Source: Platerodrilus igneus (lineage: Eukaryota; Arthropoda; Insecta; Coleoptera; Lycidae). From it: DNA of 64,000 bases. The first letter of the stretch is position 1; each line of letters starts with the position of its first letter. The notes beneath the pieces were generated by a model. That model saw only the letters and a program-made list of their open reading frames with translations. It was not told where the DNA came from and made no database searches. Of the stretch, positions 10,691-20,180 are shown one piece after another. A program made the position numbers and the translations under genes. The stretch is taken from contig JARFIW010000588.1 of assembly GCA_036346225.1 (NCBI GenBank), forward strand, positions 6,887,501 through 6,951,500. The letters run 5' to 3'.

Positions 10691-10859
10691 TTTTTAAAGA
10701 CTTTGCAAATACTTTAAGATTTTAAACGCTTTCACAGTATGAAATTATTTATTTGACATTTGTTGGTTTATTATTTGTTTCATAGCCCACTTTTGAAAAC
10801 TCGGCCGTCATTGGAAATAAGATGCAAGTGCAGGGCTACTTGATTAATAGAAATAAAAG

Positions 10860-10921
10860 CGCAACCGTGCAAATTGAACATTCCCGCACTGGTTGCTTAG
10901 CAACTTGCCTAGCAACGAGTG
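10860..10921. promoter_or_regulatory. Cluster of GCAAC hairpins including an X-box-like palindrome
   Basis: GTTGCTTAGCAAC at 10892-10904 is a near-perfect palindrome resembling RFX X-box sites. CGCACTGGTTGCT (from about 10885) pairs with AGCAACGAGTGCG (to about 10923), and GCAACCGTGC at 10861-10870 pairs with GCACTGGTTGC. The cluster lies upstream of the recombinase start codon, between it and the right inverted repeat. A regulatory or recombination-site role is inference. Confidence 0.35.
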
Positions 10922-11009
10922 CGCGAATAAAAACCTGTATAGAATGTAGTAGATTTCTCTATCAAAAACACACCTAAAATAGGCTCGTTCCAAAACAGTC
11001 GTAGAAAAA

Positions 11010-11789
11010 CATATATTTCCTACAACCACGTAAAAAAATTTTATCATCTTGCAAACTATTAGGCTTCATTCTAAGGTATGTCTATTTCATTTCTAAATTG
11101 TATTATCTATCACCTCCATAAGGATCAATATTCTGGGCACTTTGTATAGCAATATTTTTTGCCCTTTTCTGTCTTTCATTTACTTCGGCAATTGTACTTT
11201 CAGGTAATAAATCTAAGCTTTTTACAGGTTTCAATCTATTATACTTCTTACTTAAGGCAGTTTTCACAGAAAAATCTTATTTTCCTATTATCTATTTAAT
11301 TTCATACTTTAATTTCAGTTGCAGAAAGTGCATAACCTTCTTCACAGTAATGCAATTTGGAAGCATCACAACAAATCAGTCTACTTCCCTTTTTAATTGT
11401 TTGTTTGCATTTTGAGCAGGCTATAATTAAGCTTATCACTTTATTAAATACTTTTTTATTTTTGTAAGGTAGTTGTAGATAGGGATAGCTTAAATGTTAA
11501 ATCAACATTATGCCTATCATTAGTGGTTAAAAGTCAACCAAATCTTAAATTTTCTGGCTACTGATATATGGTATAACTTTTACATTTGATTTATAAAAAT
11601 TTTCACTCTAAAATATACCAGCTTATACGATTTACAGCTAATAATTCACTGTTTTTTGTACTGTAATATTTATTTAAATACAGAGCACTTGAAAATATGT
11701 GTATGTGTAGAATATTGAAATGTATGATTTATTTCATAATGTTTTAGCAGAAGTTATTTTTTTTATAACTAATCGATGCAATTTTTTAG
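11010..11789. other. AT-rich intronic stretch
   Basis: No gene recognised. It ends in the acceptor of the exon at 11790. Confidence 0.4.
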
Positions 11790-11993
11790 GGTGTTGATCC
11801 AGAATATGACGAAGCTCTTGATAAATTTTTCACCCCATACCATGAGTTCATTGATATGTTATGCAGACTTGCTGTTAATTCTGAAGCTTTATGTGATACT
11901 GTTGTTACACTTAGTGCACTAGTTGGATTTGAAGGTGTACCATTGCATTCTACATTCTTTCCCAAATTTTGGTTAGATATACTTCGATTACAG
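11790..11993 (+). CDS. USP34: USP34-like deubiquitinase, internal exon B
   Basis: A 204-nt exon of 68 codons in phase 0 on both sides, between ATTTTTTAG (ending 11789) and GTATCA (11994). It encodes DPEYDEALDKFFTPYHEFID, MLCRLAVNSEALCDTVVTLS and LVGFEGVPLHSTFFPKFW. These correspond block by block to the USP34 C-terminal region (YHQFIHLLCR and EGLPLHLALFPKLW in the human protein). The reading joins exon A without a gap or stop. Confidence 0.85.
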
Positions 11994-12039
11994 GTATCAT
12001 AATGTAGAGCTCTCTAATTATTACTTTGTATATTTGCAG

Positions 12040-12177
12040 CATGTTGATAGAAAATATGCAACTATGCTAACTTCTTCCAATTATTTTGTCGATTATATAG
12101 ATTCTGTGCTGCTTGATGAACGTTCGTCACTTACTGTAGATACTATTTATGAGTTCCTAACTATATTCTTCCCCAAG
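12040..12177 (+). CDS. USP34: USP34-like deubiquitinase, internal exon C
   Basis: A 138-nt exon of 46 codons in phase 0. It starts after TATTTGCAG (ending 12039) and ends before GTAAGT (12178). It encodes SNYFVDYIDSVLLDERSSL and TIYEFLTIFFPK, matching the segment that follows exon B in USP34. The intron between B and C (11994-12039) is only 46 nt, near the insect minimum. The protein should continue for another 200 or so residues, but no further plus-strand exon is recognisable in this window. Confidence 0.82.
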
Positions 12178-13424
12178 GTAAGTAATTTTTTATTATTTGA
12201 TACAAAAAAAATTTTGTATACATACAAGTTGTACTTTGTGGTGAATATACAATGTACAATTTTATAAATTAATTGTATCAAGGACTTTGATTCAAGGTGA
12301 TTGCTTAACCTTAATGGTTATTGCTGTATCATATGTACACCTAGTGACAAAAATTTTTATTTAATATTGATACGCGCAGTGGTCACTATTATTAAAAAGT
12401 GTAATCCTAATTAATTTTCTCCAGAAACACATCCCGTTATTCTGCATACACTAATTAAATCCTGCAAAGGTTTAGTTATAATAATCATTCGATTTTAATA
12501 ATCATATATAAAATTTATAGATTATTTATAGATTAATATAAAAAACGAAGGATGATTATATTAAAGGAGTCTCATTATTTTATTTTACACTCACAAACGA
12601 GTAGCGAATAGCAATGATTAAGTAATTTGTAATGACGGTGTTGTGGGCTGTCTCTGTATTAGTGAGCAGTGGGAGAAATATAGAATCGAGAGCTTTGTAT
12701 GTGGCATCTCTGTAGTTAACCTCGGGATTGCCTTCTGTCGTATTTTGTTTTGTCGTCAATCAGTATGTGCAAATTCAACATATTACAAATTAATTATTTT
12801 TAAGATTTAAGGTTTAAACAGGGAAAGAACAACAAAAAGAATAATTGATGACAGTGCTGTGCTTTAATGAAGAATGAAGAGTAAAATACTTCTTTGTGCA
12901 ATCGTAGTGAAAGAATGACAAAGCTGTTTATGTAATTTGCAGAGAAAGTGTTGCAGTAATGAAGGAATATGAAGCAAAACGTGCTTCAATCTACTCACAA
13001 TTTAAGAACAAGCAGTGTACCAAAAAACTTTCATTGGGGCGGGAGTTGGTTCCTATAACAAAACGATAAAAAAATAATAAAAATCTAAAAAGGTATAATG
13101 ACAGAAATATAAAACCACTTTAAAAATACTACTCACCTTGAAACGTTTTACTAACTGTCAAGATTAATGTGTGCCAAACCGCCATATCCTAGCAATATCG
13201 CTAATGCATTTGTTACCTGGAATACGGTTATTCCAGATAGCTCTTCTTGCGTCTAGTTCCAACTCGCCCCCTCAGCTATTTTCATTGTATCCTATTTAAA
13301 AACACTTTCCATTTTTCTATCCAATTACAGCAGTTTTTGTATTACAGTTTCTCCCAAATATAACTTTATTGGAGGTAAGTGGATACTCTCTCACAATGAT
13401 CATCTTACCTATCTTATAACTAAC
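12178..13424. other. Non-coding stretch downstream of exon C
   Basis: AT-rich, presumably intron. No exon with USP34 homology, RNA gene or repeat was recognised. Confidence 0.4.
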
Positions 13425-13690
13425 TGGAGAGAGAGAGAGAAATAATTTTTATTGATACTTCTGTACCAAAAGGCCATCGACCAAGGTCTTTCAGCCTGTG
13501 TACAATAATATTTCTTTACAATACATTAAACTTAAATACAGTGATATAGAGATAATAGTTGGTTATGGTTATAGTTGATCCTGGTAGTCATTGCTGTTCA
13601 CTACTTGAGCGAAGAATTGCTTCATAAAGAGTTCTATCTGGGTGTTTTCTTTTGCGTTGGAAGTTTTAAGGTATTTTTAAAATCTGTGCT
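13425..13690. other. (GA)n run and possible transposon 3' end
   Basis: A short GA microsatellite (13425-13440) precedes a segment with a minus-strand AATAAA-like tail and a short frame reading QIELFMKQFFAQVVNSNDYQ. It could be the 3' end of a transposon I do not recognise. Confidence 0.3.
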
Positions 13691-13692
13691 TT

Positions 13693-13990
13693 TCATCATC
13701 ATTTAGTTTTCGACCTTACTTAAGGTCAGTTTGACGCAGCTCTAACTTCTTTTCTATTCTGTACTAATCTAAAAAGCTCTACATACCCTTCACAACCTAA
13801 ATTTCTAATAATTTGACTAATATAGATTGGTCTAGGTCTTCCTATATCCTTCTATCTTTTTCCTATCCACCTGGCTCTACATAGATATTAGCAACCTGAT
13901 GGTTGTTAAAGAACTCTAACATGTTTACATGATTACCATTTATAAGGAAATGAACTATAACCTGGTTATCCGCTTCAAAAAAGGAAAAGT
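13693..13990 (-). mobile_element. RTE-clade LINE 3'-end fragment
   Basis: Minus-strand C-terminal pattern (RPRPIYISQIIRNLGCEGYV followed by FRLVQN) with a short (ATC)n boundary at its left end. It is nearly parallel to the 3' end at 14300-14669, so two RTE 3' ends of the same family lie side by side, separated by the 93-bp tandem repeats. Confidence 0.6.
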
Positions 13991-13992
13991 GT

Positions 13993-14275
13993 TAAATTAT
14001 ATGTTATGGTAAGGCTTAAGCAACGAATCGCTGCCAACATGCCACACCGCTACCTACTTGTGAGTTATGTCATGGTGACGTTTATTAAATTATATGTTAT
14101 GGTAAGGCTTAGGCAACGAATCGCTGCCAACATGCCAGACCGCTACCTACTTGTGAGTTATGTCATGGTGACGTTTATTAAATTATATGTTAAGGTAAGA
14201 CTTAAGCAACGAGACGCTAGCAACATGCCAGACCGCTAACTATTTGTGAGTTATGTCATGGTGACATTTAGTTAA
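13993..14275 (+). repeat. Three-copy 93-bp tandem repeat
   Basis: The unit contains GGTAAGGCTTAAGCAACGAA and TGAGTTATGTCATGGTGACG. Copies begin near 13996, 14089 and 14182. The third is cut short and diverged. The open frame across it (about 14006-14239) is a translation of the repeat, not a gene. Confidence 0.8.
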
Positions 14276-14299
14276 CTGATTTTTATTTACTTATTCTTT

Positions 14300-14669
14300 T
14301 TGTTTTGTTTTCGAACTTACTTAAAGTCGGTTTGACGCGGCTCTAAATTCTTTTCTATTCTGAGCTAGTCTAAAAAGGTCTACATACCCTTCACAACCTA
14401 AATCTCTAATAATTAGACTAATATAGCTTTGTCTAGGCCTTCCTACGCTATTTTTATTTGGTAGTCTATAATCTAAGACTTTACTAAATAGTCCCTCATG
14501 TCTTAACTAGTGCCCTATCATTCTATCTCTCCTGACTTTTAATTGTTTCCACATACAGGGTTCCTCACCTATCCTTCTATAAACTTCTTTGTTTGTTACC
14601 TTATCTATCCAACTAATCTTTAACATTCTCCTATAACACCAAGTTTCAAAAGCTTCTATCTTTTTCTTA
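14300..14669 (-). pseudogene. 3' part of RTE element C (C-terminal RT tail), left of the Helitron
   Basis: Minus-strand reading LDKKKIEAFETWCYRRMLK, WIDKVTNKEVYRRIGEEPY, ERDRMIGHYLRHEG and GRPRQSYISLIIRDLGCEGY, with few interruptions. The sequence continues exactly at 20181 once the Helitron (14670-20180) is removed. Joined coding then reads EVDKKKIEAF across the junction, so this is one RTE copy in two pieces. Confidence 0.8.
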
Positions 14670-14929
14670 TCTAATAACTATAAATTTCGGACGCCCGTCT
14701 TTGTGTTAAAGTTGAGAGGCGCAAATCGATCGCTTATTGGGATTTGCGTCCGAGGGTTTCGGGGTTGGGGGCGCGGGCGGGTGGTGGTTAGGTGGAGAAT
14801 TTTTGCGTGCTTAGGATAGGCCGGTTTTTATGGCGGAAAACCGGTAACTTGCGGAGAAATAAGGATTTTCCGGGAAAAGATTAATTTGAAGCGGCGTATT
14901 CGTTAACGTGTTAAAAAGCTTGGATCCTC

Positions 14930-16010
14930 AAAATTTCCGATCTAAAACCGAACCATTCGTGCGACGAGGTCGGCAACTGTTCCATTAGCGTTGGTGCGAG
15001 AGTAGAAAGATCGAGTTGGTTTCTAAAATTCGTATTCGGGCGTTAAAAAATATCTAATATATACCAAATAACGCTATTCGTATTCTAGAACCTGAATTAT
15101 TAACGATTTGCAAGCTGGTAGTATAGTATTTTCTTAAAACAGGTACTAAAATTTGTATAATTACTTTGACAAACGTCAAACACACACGTACCGAAAGCCG
15201 ACGGAAGCGAACGAATATGTACCTTCAAGATCTATGAGGACACATTTCTTTTAAAATTTCTCAAATTTAAATTTATAATTCGTCTAATATCATTTAAGAG
15301 TACCGATAATTGACTACAATTATACGAAAACATTGCTTTTTCATAAACACGGACTACTTATTTGAAAAATAATTATACAATACATTTGACGTTTGTTTGC
15401 GGAATCGCCCGAACAATTACAATAGACCGTGATTTCTTCCTAAAATGATTTATTTCTTATGTAGCAATAGACATAGCAAGTATACAACCAACGCGATTTC
15501 AATATACATCGCCTTCATAGCGCCAGTCTAACATGTATGGCTACGAACCGTGACTCCGGTGGTTCGATGCCCAGTCAAATTCATTTTTTTAAATTTAATT
15601 TTATGTTGTTTTTTAAAACATGCAATAGCATTTATTTAACAATATGCATTAAATAAACCAACACTTTTTTTTCATATACTTCAGTGCGATTCACATATTT
15701 AGTCAAGTACCATTTCCAATCTTTACTTTTCAGATATTGTCCAACTTGCAGAAACGTATTCGCTTATATGTGTATAAAAACTAAAAAAAATTTGATATTT
15801 TTCGATCTAAAAACTCAAACGTCCAGAGCTAAAACCGGTACATTTGCGTTGATGAACAGACAATTGAGTTGGTTTCAAAAATTTGTATACAATCCTTAAC
15901 ATATTTCTAATATGTACCAAAAATTTTTACATCTATCATAAATTCTACATCTGTATTTAAAACTTTTACAACGATTTGTGTAATTCATTTGAGAAATGTC
16001 AAAAGCAGGT
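14930..16010. repeat. Diverged direct repeat inside the Helitron
   Basis: Segments near 14935-15175 and 15795-15990 share blocks in the same order: TTCGATCTAAAA-like, GAGTTGGTTTC, AATATGTACCAAA-like, TTGTGTAATT-like and TTTGACAAATGTCAAA-like. They are strongly diverged. An old internal duplication is likely. Confidence 0.4.
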
Positions 16011-16218
16011 TACGGACCACGGTGGTGCCACTCTAAATACGATTATGTTGGCGCATTTTAGTATTGACACTATCCGAATAGATGGCGCCCACAATTTCGA
16101 CTGCAATTACAATTGTCATTTATTTGACATTAATTTGACGTTTAGAATTATTGTTTATCTAACCGTAGCGCTATTCAAAGATTGTTTGATTTGCTGCATT
16201 TCCAAAAATTTATTATGA

Positions 16219-17685
16219 ATTGTGATATTAATATTCGACTTCTTCAATATATCCACCTATGTGATTAAAAAAAACATTAGTTTTACTTAAGATTACATTA
16301 CTATTCTTTTTATAGGTACTTATTTCACCGTTAATGTTGTTATTACATACCTACCGATATTGCATGGGCAAATTGTAAAACTGAAACTTACGAGAAACTG
16401 ATATCTTAAAGTTAGAGCTTGGTGTTTGTTTATACATTACTGTATTTAGAGGAGATTGATATTTATTAGTTTTTGTAACAAATGGTAAAATAATGGGTTA
16501 CATATTTTTATCCGAATCGTGGATTATGGATGCTTTCTCTACTATGTGAGAGGTTGCGGAAATAAGAATGCCACTAGGCATAGATTTTCAAATCCTTATA
16601 AGAATTAAATTAGGTTTCCATGATTATTTTTTTAATTTGTATGCCAATGGTCCGCGTTTTGTTGTATTTCTCAATTGTACATGAAATCAGTTTTCTTCTT
16701 CCTGTAACATGCAATAAGCCAATAATATATTTTGGTAAAATGTTTATTTCATTTCATAAAATGCATGTATGATGTACAAACGTATATTTTCAGTTTTATT
16801 ACTTTGACTTATGTACATACATAATGTATGTATGTAATTCATTTGAGTGAAATATGGAAATATAAATTTTTGCATCTACAACCTTTCAAATACATTTGCA
16901 ATGCATTCTTCGATGTAAATCATAGCAGGGTTTTTAACCTTTTAAATATAGTGAAGATGCTAACCAAACCTATAATTTCATAGGAAGTATTAACACTATC
17001 CTCCAAAATGGCGGACAAAGACGGCAACAGCTTATAAACAGGAAGTGGCGCATATATACTAACTCATCTAACCTATGTTACGACCTTGAAGCACGAGTAC
17101 GCACTTTCTGAAACTCTGTTAACACAGTTAATTTGCAAATTTCTACAATTAAAGCTTCTAAATTACATAATAATTCTTTATAGTACTGATAATTATTAAT
17201 TCTGATTATAAAAAAGTATCACACATTAATACACGCGGTCTATTTTAAACACAAAAAGTTAAAAATTTTATTTGACGTTTATTACCGAATACATCTGAAA
17301 AATTTCAAGTCTACGTAAATAATTTAGAAAACGCTATACATCTTTTGAGGCATCGACTATTACACGTATACAAGCAAAAAATTTTCTACAAAATAAGGTT
17401 CGATAGCGTAAGGCTAACACTTCCGTCTACCCCCTTTTTGTATATAGTTTTTTAGTTTATACTGTATATAGTTTAAGGTAGTATTAAGGTTAAAATTGAG
17501 TTCAGGATAGGTTTTTTCACTACTTCTCCTATTGTACAACACGCAACAATGGTATAAAAAGCAAATAAAATAGAAGAAATCGTTAATTACTTTAAACAGT
17601 TAGGTAAATATTTTAGTACAGTTACCGATTATTGTCATTTACATTACTTGAAGCTAAACGTCGCATCGTAGGTACTATTAAGGAA
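16219..17685. other. AT-rich Helitron interior
   Basis: No coding resemblance and no RNA gene. It lies between the internal direct repeat and the minisatellite array. Confidence 0.4.
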
Positions 17686-19670
17686 CTGATCTTGATCCTG
17701 ATCAACTCCCCTAAGTGACTTCGACAGTCTACTAGCGTGAAGTCATTTTGATCCTATCGGCTCCCGTAGTGATTTCGACAGTCTACTAGGACACAAAGGT
17801 CTTAATCCGATCGACTTCCCAAAATGATTTTGACAGTATACTATGGCGAAGCGATCTTGATCCAATCGACTACCACTAACTGATTTTTACAAAGTCTTCT
17901 ATGACAAAGTGATCTTGATCCAATCGACTCCTCCGAGGTGCTTTCGACAAAGTCACTAGTACGAAGTGATCTTGATCCGATTGATTCTCCGAAATCATTT
18001 CGACAAAGTCACTAGAGCGAAGTGGTCTTGATCCGATCGACTCCCCAAGTTATTTCAACAAAGTCTACTACGACGAGTGATCTTGATCCGATCGACTCCT
18101 GGAAGTGATTTCGACAAAGTCTACTAAAGCGAAGTTGTCTTTATCCGATCGACTCTCGGTGATTTCGACAAAGACTGCTAGGGCGAACTGGTCTTGATCC
18201 GATTGGCTCCTCCGAGTGTTTCGACACAGGCTACTAGGGCGAAGTGGTCTTGATCCGATCGACTCCTGAAGTGATTTCGTCAAAGACTACTAGAATGGAG
18301 TGGTCTTGATCCGATCGACTCCCAAGAGATTTCGACAAAGACTACTAAGGCGAAGTGATCTTATTTCGATCGACTCCCCGAAGTGAATTTGACAAAGACT
18401 ACTAGGTCAAAGTGATCTTGATCCGATCGACTCCTCGAAGTGATTTCGACAAAGACTACTAAGTCAAAGTGATCTGGGTCCGATCGACTCTCCTAAGTGA
18501 TTTCGACAAAGACTACTAGGGCGAAGTGGTCTTGAACGGATCGACTCCCTGAAGTGATTTGGACAAAAACTACTAGAACGGAGTGGTCTTGATCCGATCG
18601 ACTCCCCGAAGTGATTTCGACAAAGACTACTAAGGCGAAGTGATGTTATTATAAAGTTATAAAGTAATTGTAACATGTATTATCATACATTTAAATAAAT
18701 TATTATTATTATTATTATTATTATTATTTTGATCGACTCCCCGAAGTGAATTTGACAAAGACTACTAGGCCAAAGTGATCTTGATCCGATCGACTCCCCG
18801 AAGTGATTTCGACAAAGACTACTAAGTCAAAGTGATCTGGATTCGATCGACTCTCCTAAGTGATTTCGACAAAGACTACTAGGGCGAAGTGGTCTTGAAC
18901 GGATCGACTTCCTGAAGTGATTTGGACAAAAACTACTAGAACGGAGTGGTCTTGATCCGATCAGCTCCACGAAATGATTTCAACAAAGTCTACTGGGGCG
19001 AAATAATCTTGGTCCGGTCGACTCCCCAAAGTGATTTCGATAAAGTCTACTAGGGCGAAGTGCTCTTGATCCGGTCGACTCCTTGAATTGATTTTGACAA
19101 AGTCTACTAGGGCAAAATGATCTTCATCCGATCGACTCCCCGAAGCAATTTCGACAAAGTCTACTAACACAAAGTGTTCTTGATCCGGTCGGCTCCCCGA
19201 AGTGATTTCGACAAAATCTAGTAGAGCGAAGTGGTCTTGATTCGATCGACTTCCCGAAGTGATTTCGACAAAGTCTACTAAAGCGAAGTGATCTTGATCT
19301 GATCTACTCATGAAGTGATTTCGAACAAGTTTACTACAGCGAAATGATCTTGGCCTGATTGACTTCCCAAAGAGTTTTTGACAAAGTACACTAGAGCGAA
19401 GTGGTCTTGATCCGATGGTTCCACGAGGTGATTTCGACAAAGTCTACTAGAGCATCTTCATCCTATCGTCTCCCTGAAGTGATTTCAACAAAGTCTACTA
19501 GGGCAAAGTGATCTTGATCCGATCAACTCCATGAGGTGATTTCGACAAAGTCTACTAGAGCAAAATTATCTTGATTCGATCGACTCCCGGTGTGATTTCG
19601 GCAAAGTCTACTTGAGCGAGGTGATCTTGATCCGATTGACTCCCAGAAGTGATTTGGACAAAGTCTGCTA
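17686..19670 (+). repeat. 57-bp minisatellite, about 34 copies
   Basis: The unit contains CGACTCCCCGAAGTGATTTC, then GACAAAG(A/T)CTACTAGGGC, GAAGTG and TCTTGATCCGAT. The 57-bp period makes every frame a 19-residue repeat, which explains the long minus-strand frames such as 18961-19440. Units diverge by several percent. Some blocks recur as larger units, and an 86-bp non-repeat insert sits at 18643-18728. Confidence 0.9.
18643..18728. repeat. Insert with (ATT)n inside the 57-bp array
   Basis: Sequence unlike the minisatellite, ending in about ten ATT units, then direct return to the array. The four to five units before it (from 18368) recur after it (from 18730) with the same diagnostic variants. 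The insert is therefore associated with a segmental duplication of the array. Confidence 0.7.
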
Positions 19671-20125
19671 GGGTGGGGTGTAGAGAGCGCGAGGTGTAGA
19701 AAAGGCGTGGCGTAGAGACGACGGGTCGTAGGGAGGGCGGGGCGTACAGAGAGCGGGCGTACATAAAATGGGTTGTAGAAATGTCGGGGCGTAGATAGGA
19801 CGGGGCGTATATAGGACGGGGCGTAAATAGGGCGGGGCGTAGATAGGACGGGGCGTAAATAGGGCGGGGCGTAGAGAGTACGAAGCGTAAAGAGTGCGTG
19901 GTGTAGAGAGTGCGTGGCGTAGACAGGGTAGAACGTAGAGATGGCGGGGCGTAGAGAGTGCGGGGCGTACAGAGGGCGGTGCGTAGAGGGTGCAGGGTGT
20001 AGAGGGGGCGGAGCGTAGAGAGCGGGGCATAGAGAGAGCGGGGCGTAGAGAGAGCGGGGCGTAGAGAGAGCGGTGCGCAAAAATGGTAGGGAGTAAAGAT
20101 GGTGGGGCGTAAAGAGAGTGGCCCA
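19671..20125 (+). repeat. 16-bp GC-rich minisatellite
   Basis: The unit is approximately GGGGCGTAGAGAGAGC, about 28 copies with 15-17 bp spacing. It follows the 57-bp array directly. Open minus-strand frames here (19523-20147), rich in Pro, Arg, Leu and Tyr, are translations of the repeat. Confidence 0.9.
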
Positions 20126-20148
20126 CAAAGCGAGTAGAGGCGTTCAAA

Positions 20149-20167
20149 GTAGTCCCGTAGGGACTAC
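20149..20167. repeat. Helitron 3'-terminal hairpin
   Basis: A perfect 8-bp stem, GTAGTCCC/GGGACTAC, with a GTA loop. It ends 9 nt before the terminal CTAG. Confidence 0.85.
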
Positions 20168-20180
20168 AAACCGCTTCTAG

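Larger units (their letters stand above)
9371..11009 (-). mobile_element. Crypton-like element bounded by 15-bp inverted repeats
   Basis: TTTTTCTACGACTGT at 9371-9385 is the exact reverse complement of ACAGTCGTAGAAAAA at 10995-11009. The recombinase pseudogene (9557-10690) lies between them. Described Cryptons generally lack terminal inverted repeats, so these repeats may mark the true ends, recombination sites, or chance. The element sits in the large USP34-like intron. Confidence 0.5.
1751..11789 (+). other. 10-kb intron of the USP34-like gene, filled with transposon remnants
   Basis: Bounded by GTAAGT at 1751 and a T-rich ATTTTTTAG acceptor ending at 11789. Both flanking exons are in phase 0 at this junction. 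The intron holds the Gypsy, SINE, Crypton-like, RTE and transposase remnants listed separately. No extra phase-0 exon was found in it. Confidence 0.7.
14670..20180 (+). mobile_element. Non-autonomous Helitron, 5.5 kb, inserted in an RTE element
   Basis: The 5' end is TCTAATAACTATAAATTTCG (14670 on), preceded by A. The 3' end is CTAG (20177-20180), followed by T. A 19-nt hairpin GTAGTCCCGTAGGGACTAC (20149-20167) lies 9 nt before it. These are the standard Helitron terminal features, and there is no target duplication. Deleting the element between A14669 and T20181 restores an uninterrupted RTE reading. No Rep or helicase coding is present. The 5' end is GC-rich (14690-14830), and two minisatellites fill the 3' third. 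Confidence 0.85.

Noticed and set aside
15525..15590. B-box-like GGTTCGATGCC as a tRNA or SINE
   Set aside because: No convincing A box, stems or target duplication.
18068..19440. Long minus-strand frames with repeated FVEITSGSRSDQDHFALVD-like units
   Set aside because: They are translations of the 57-bp minisatellite, whose period is a multiple of three. No start, domain or codon signal supports a repeat protein.
17686..20125. Tandem arrays as a possible CRISPR
   Set aside because: Units are contiguous with no unique spacers, and the sequence is eukaryotic.
19523..20147. Minus-strand frames of 159-201 codons rich in Pro, Tyr and Arg
   Set aside because: They are translations of the 16-bp minisatellite and its junction. 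All three frames stay open equally.
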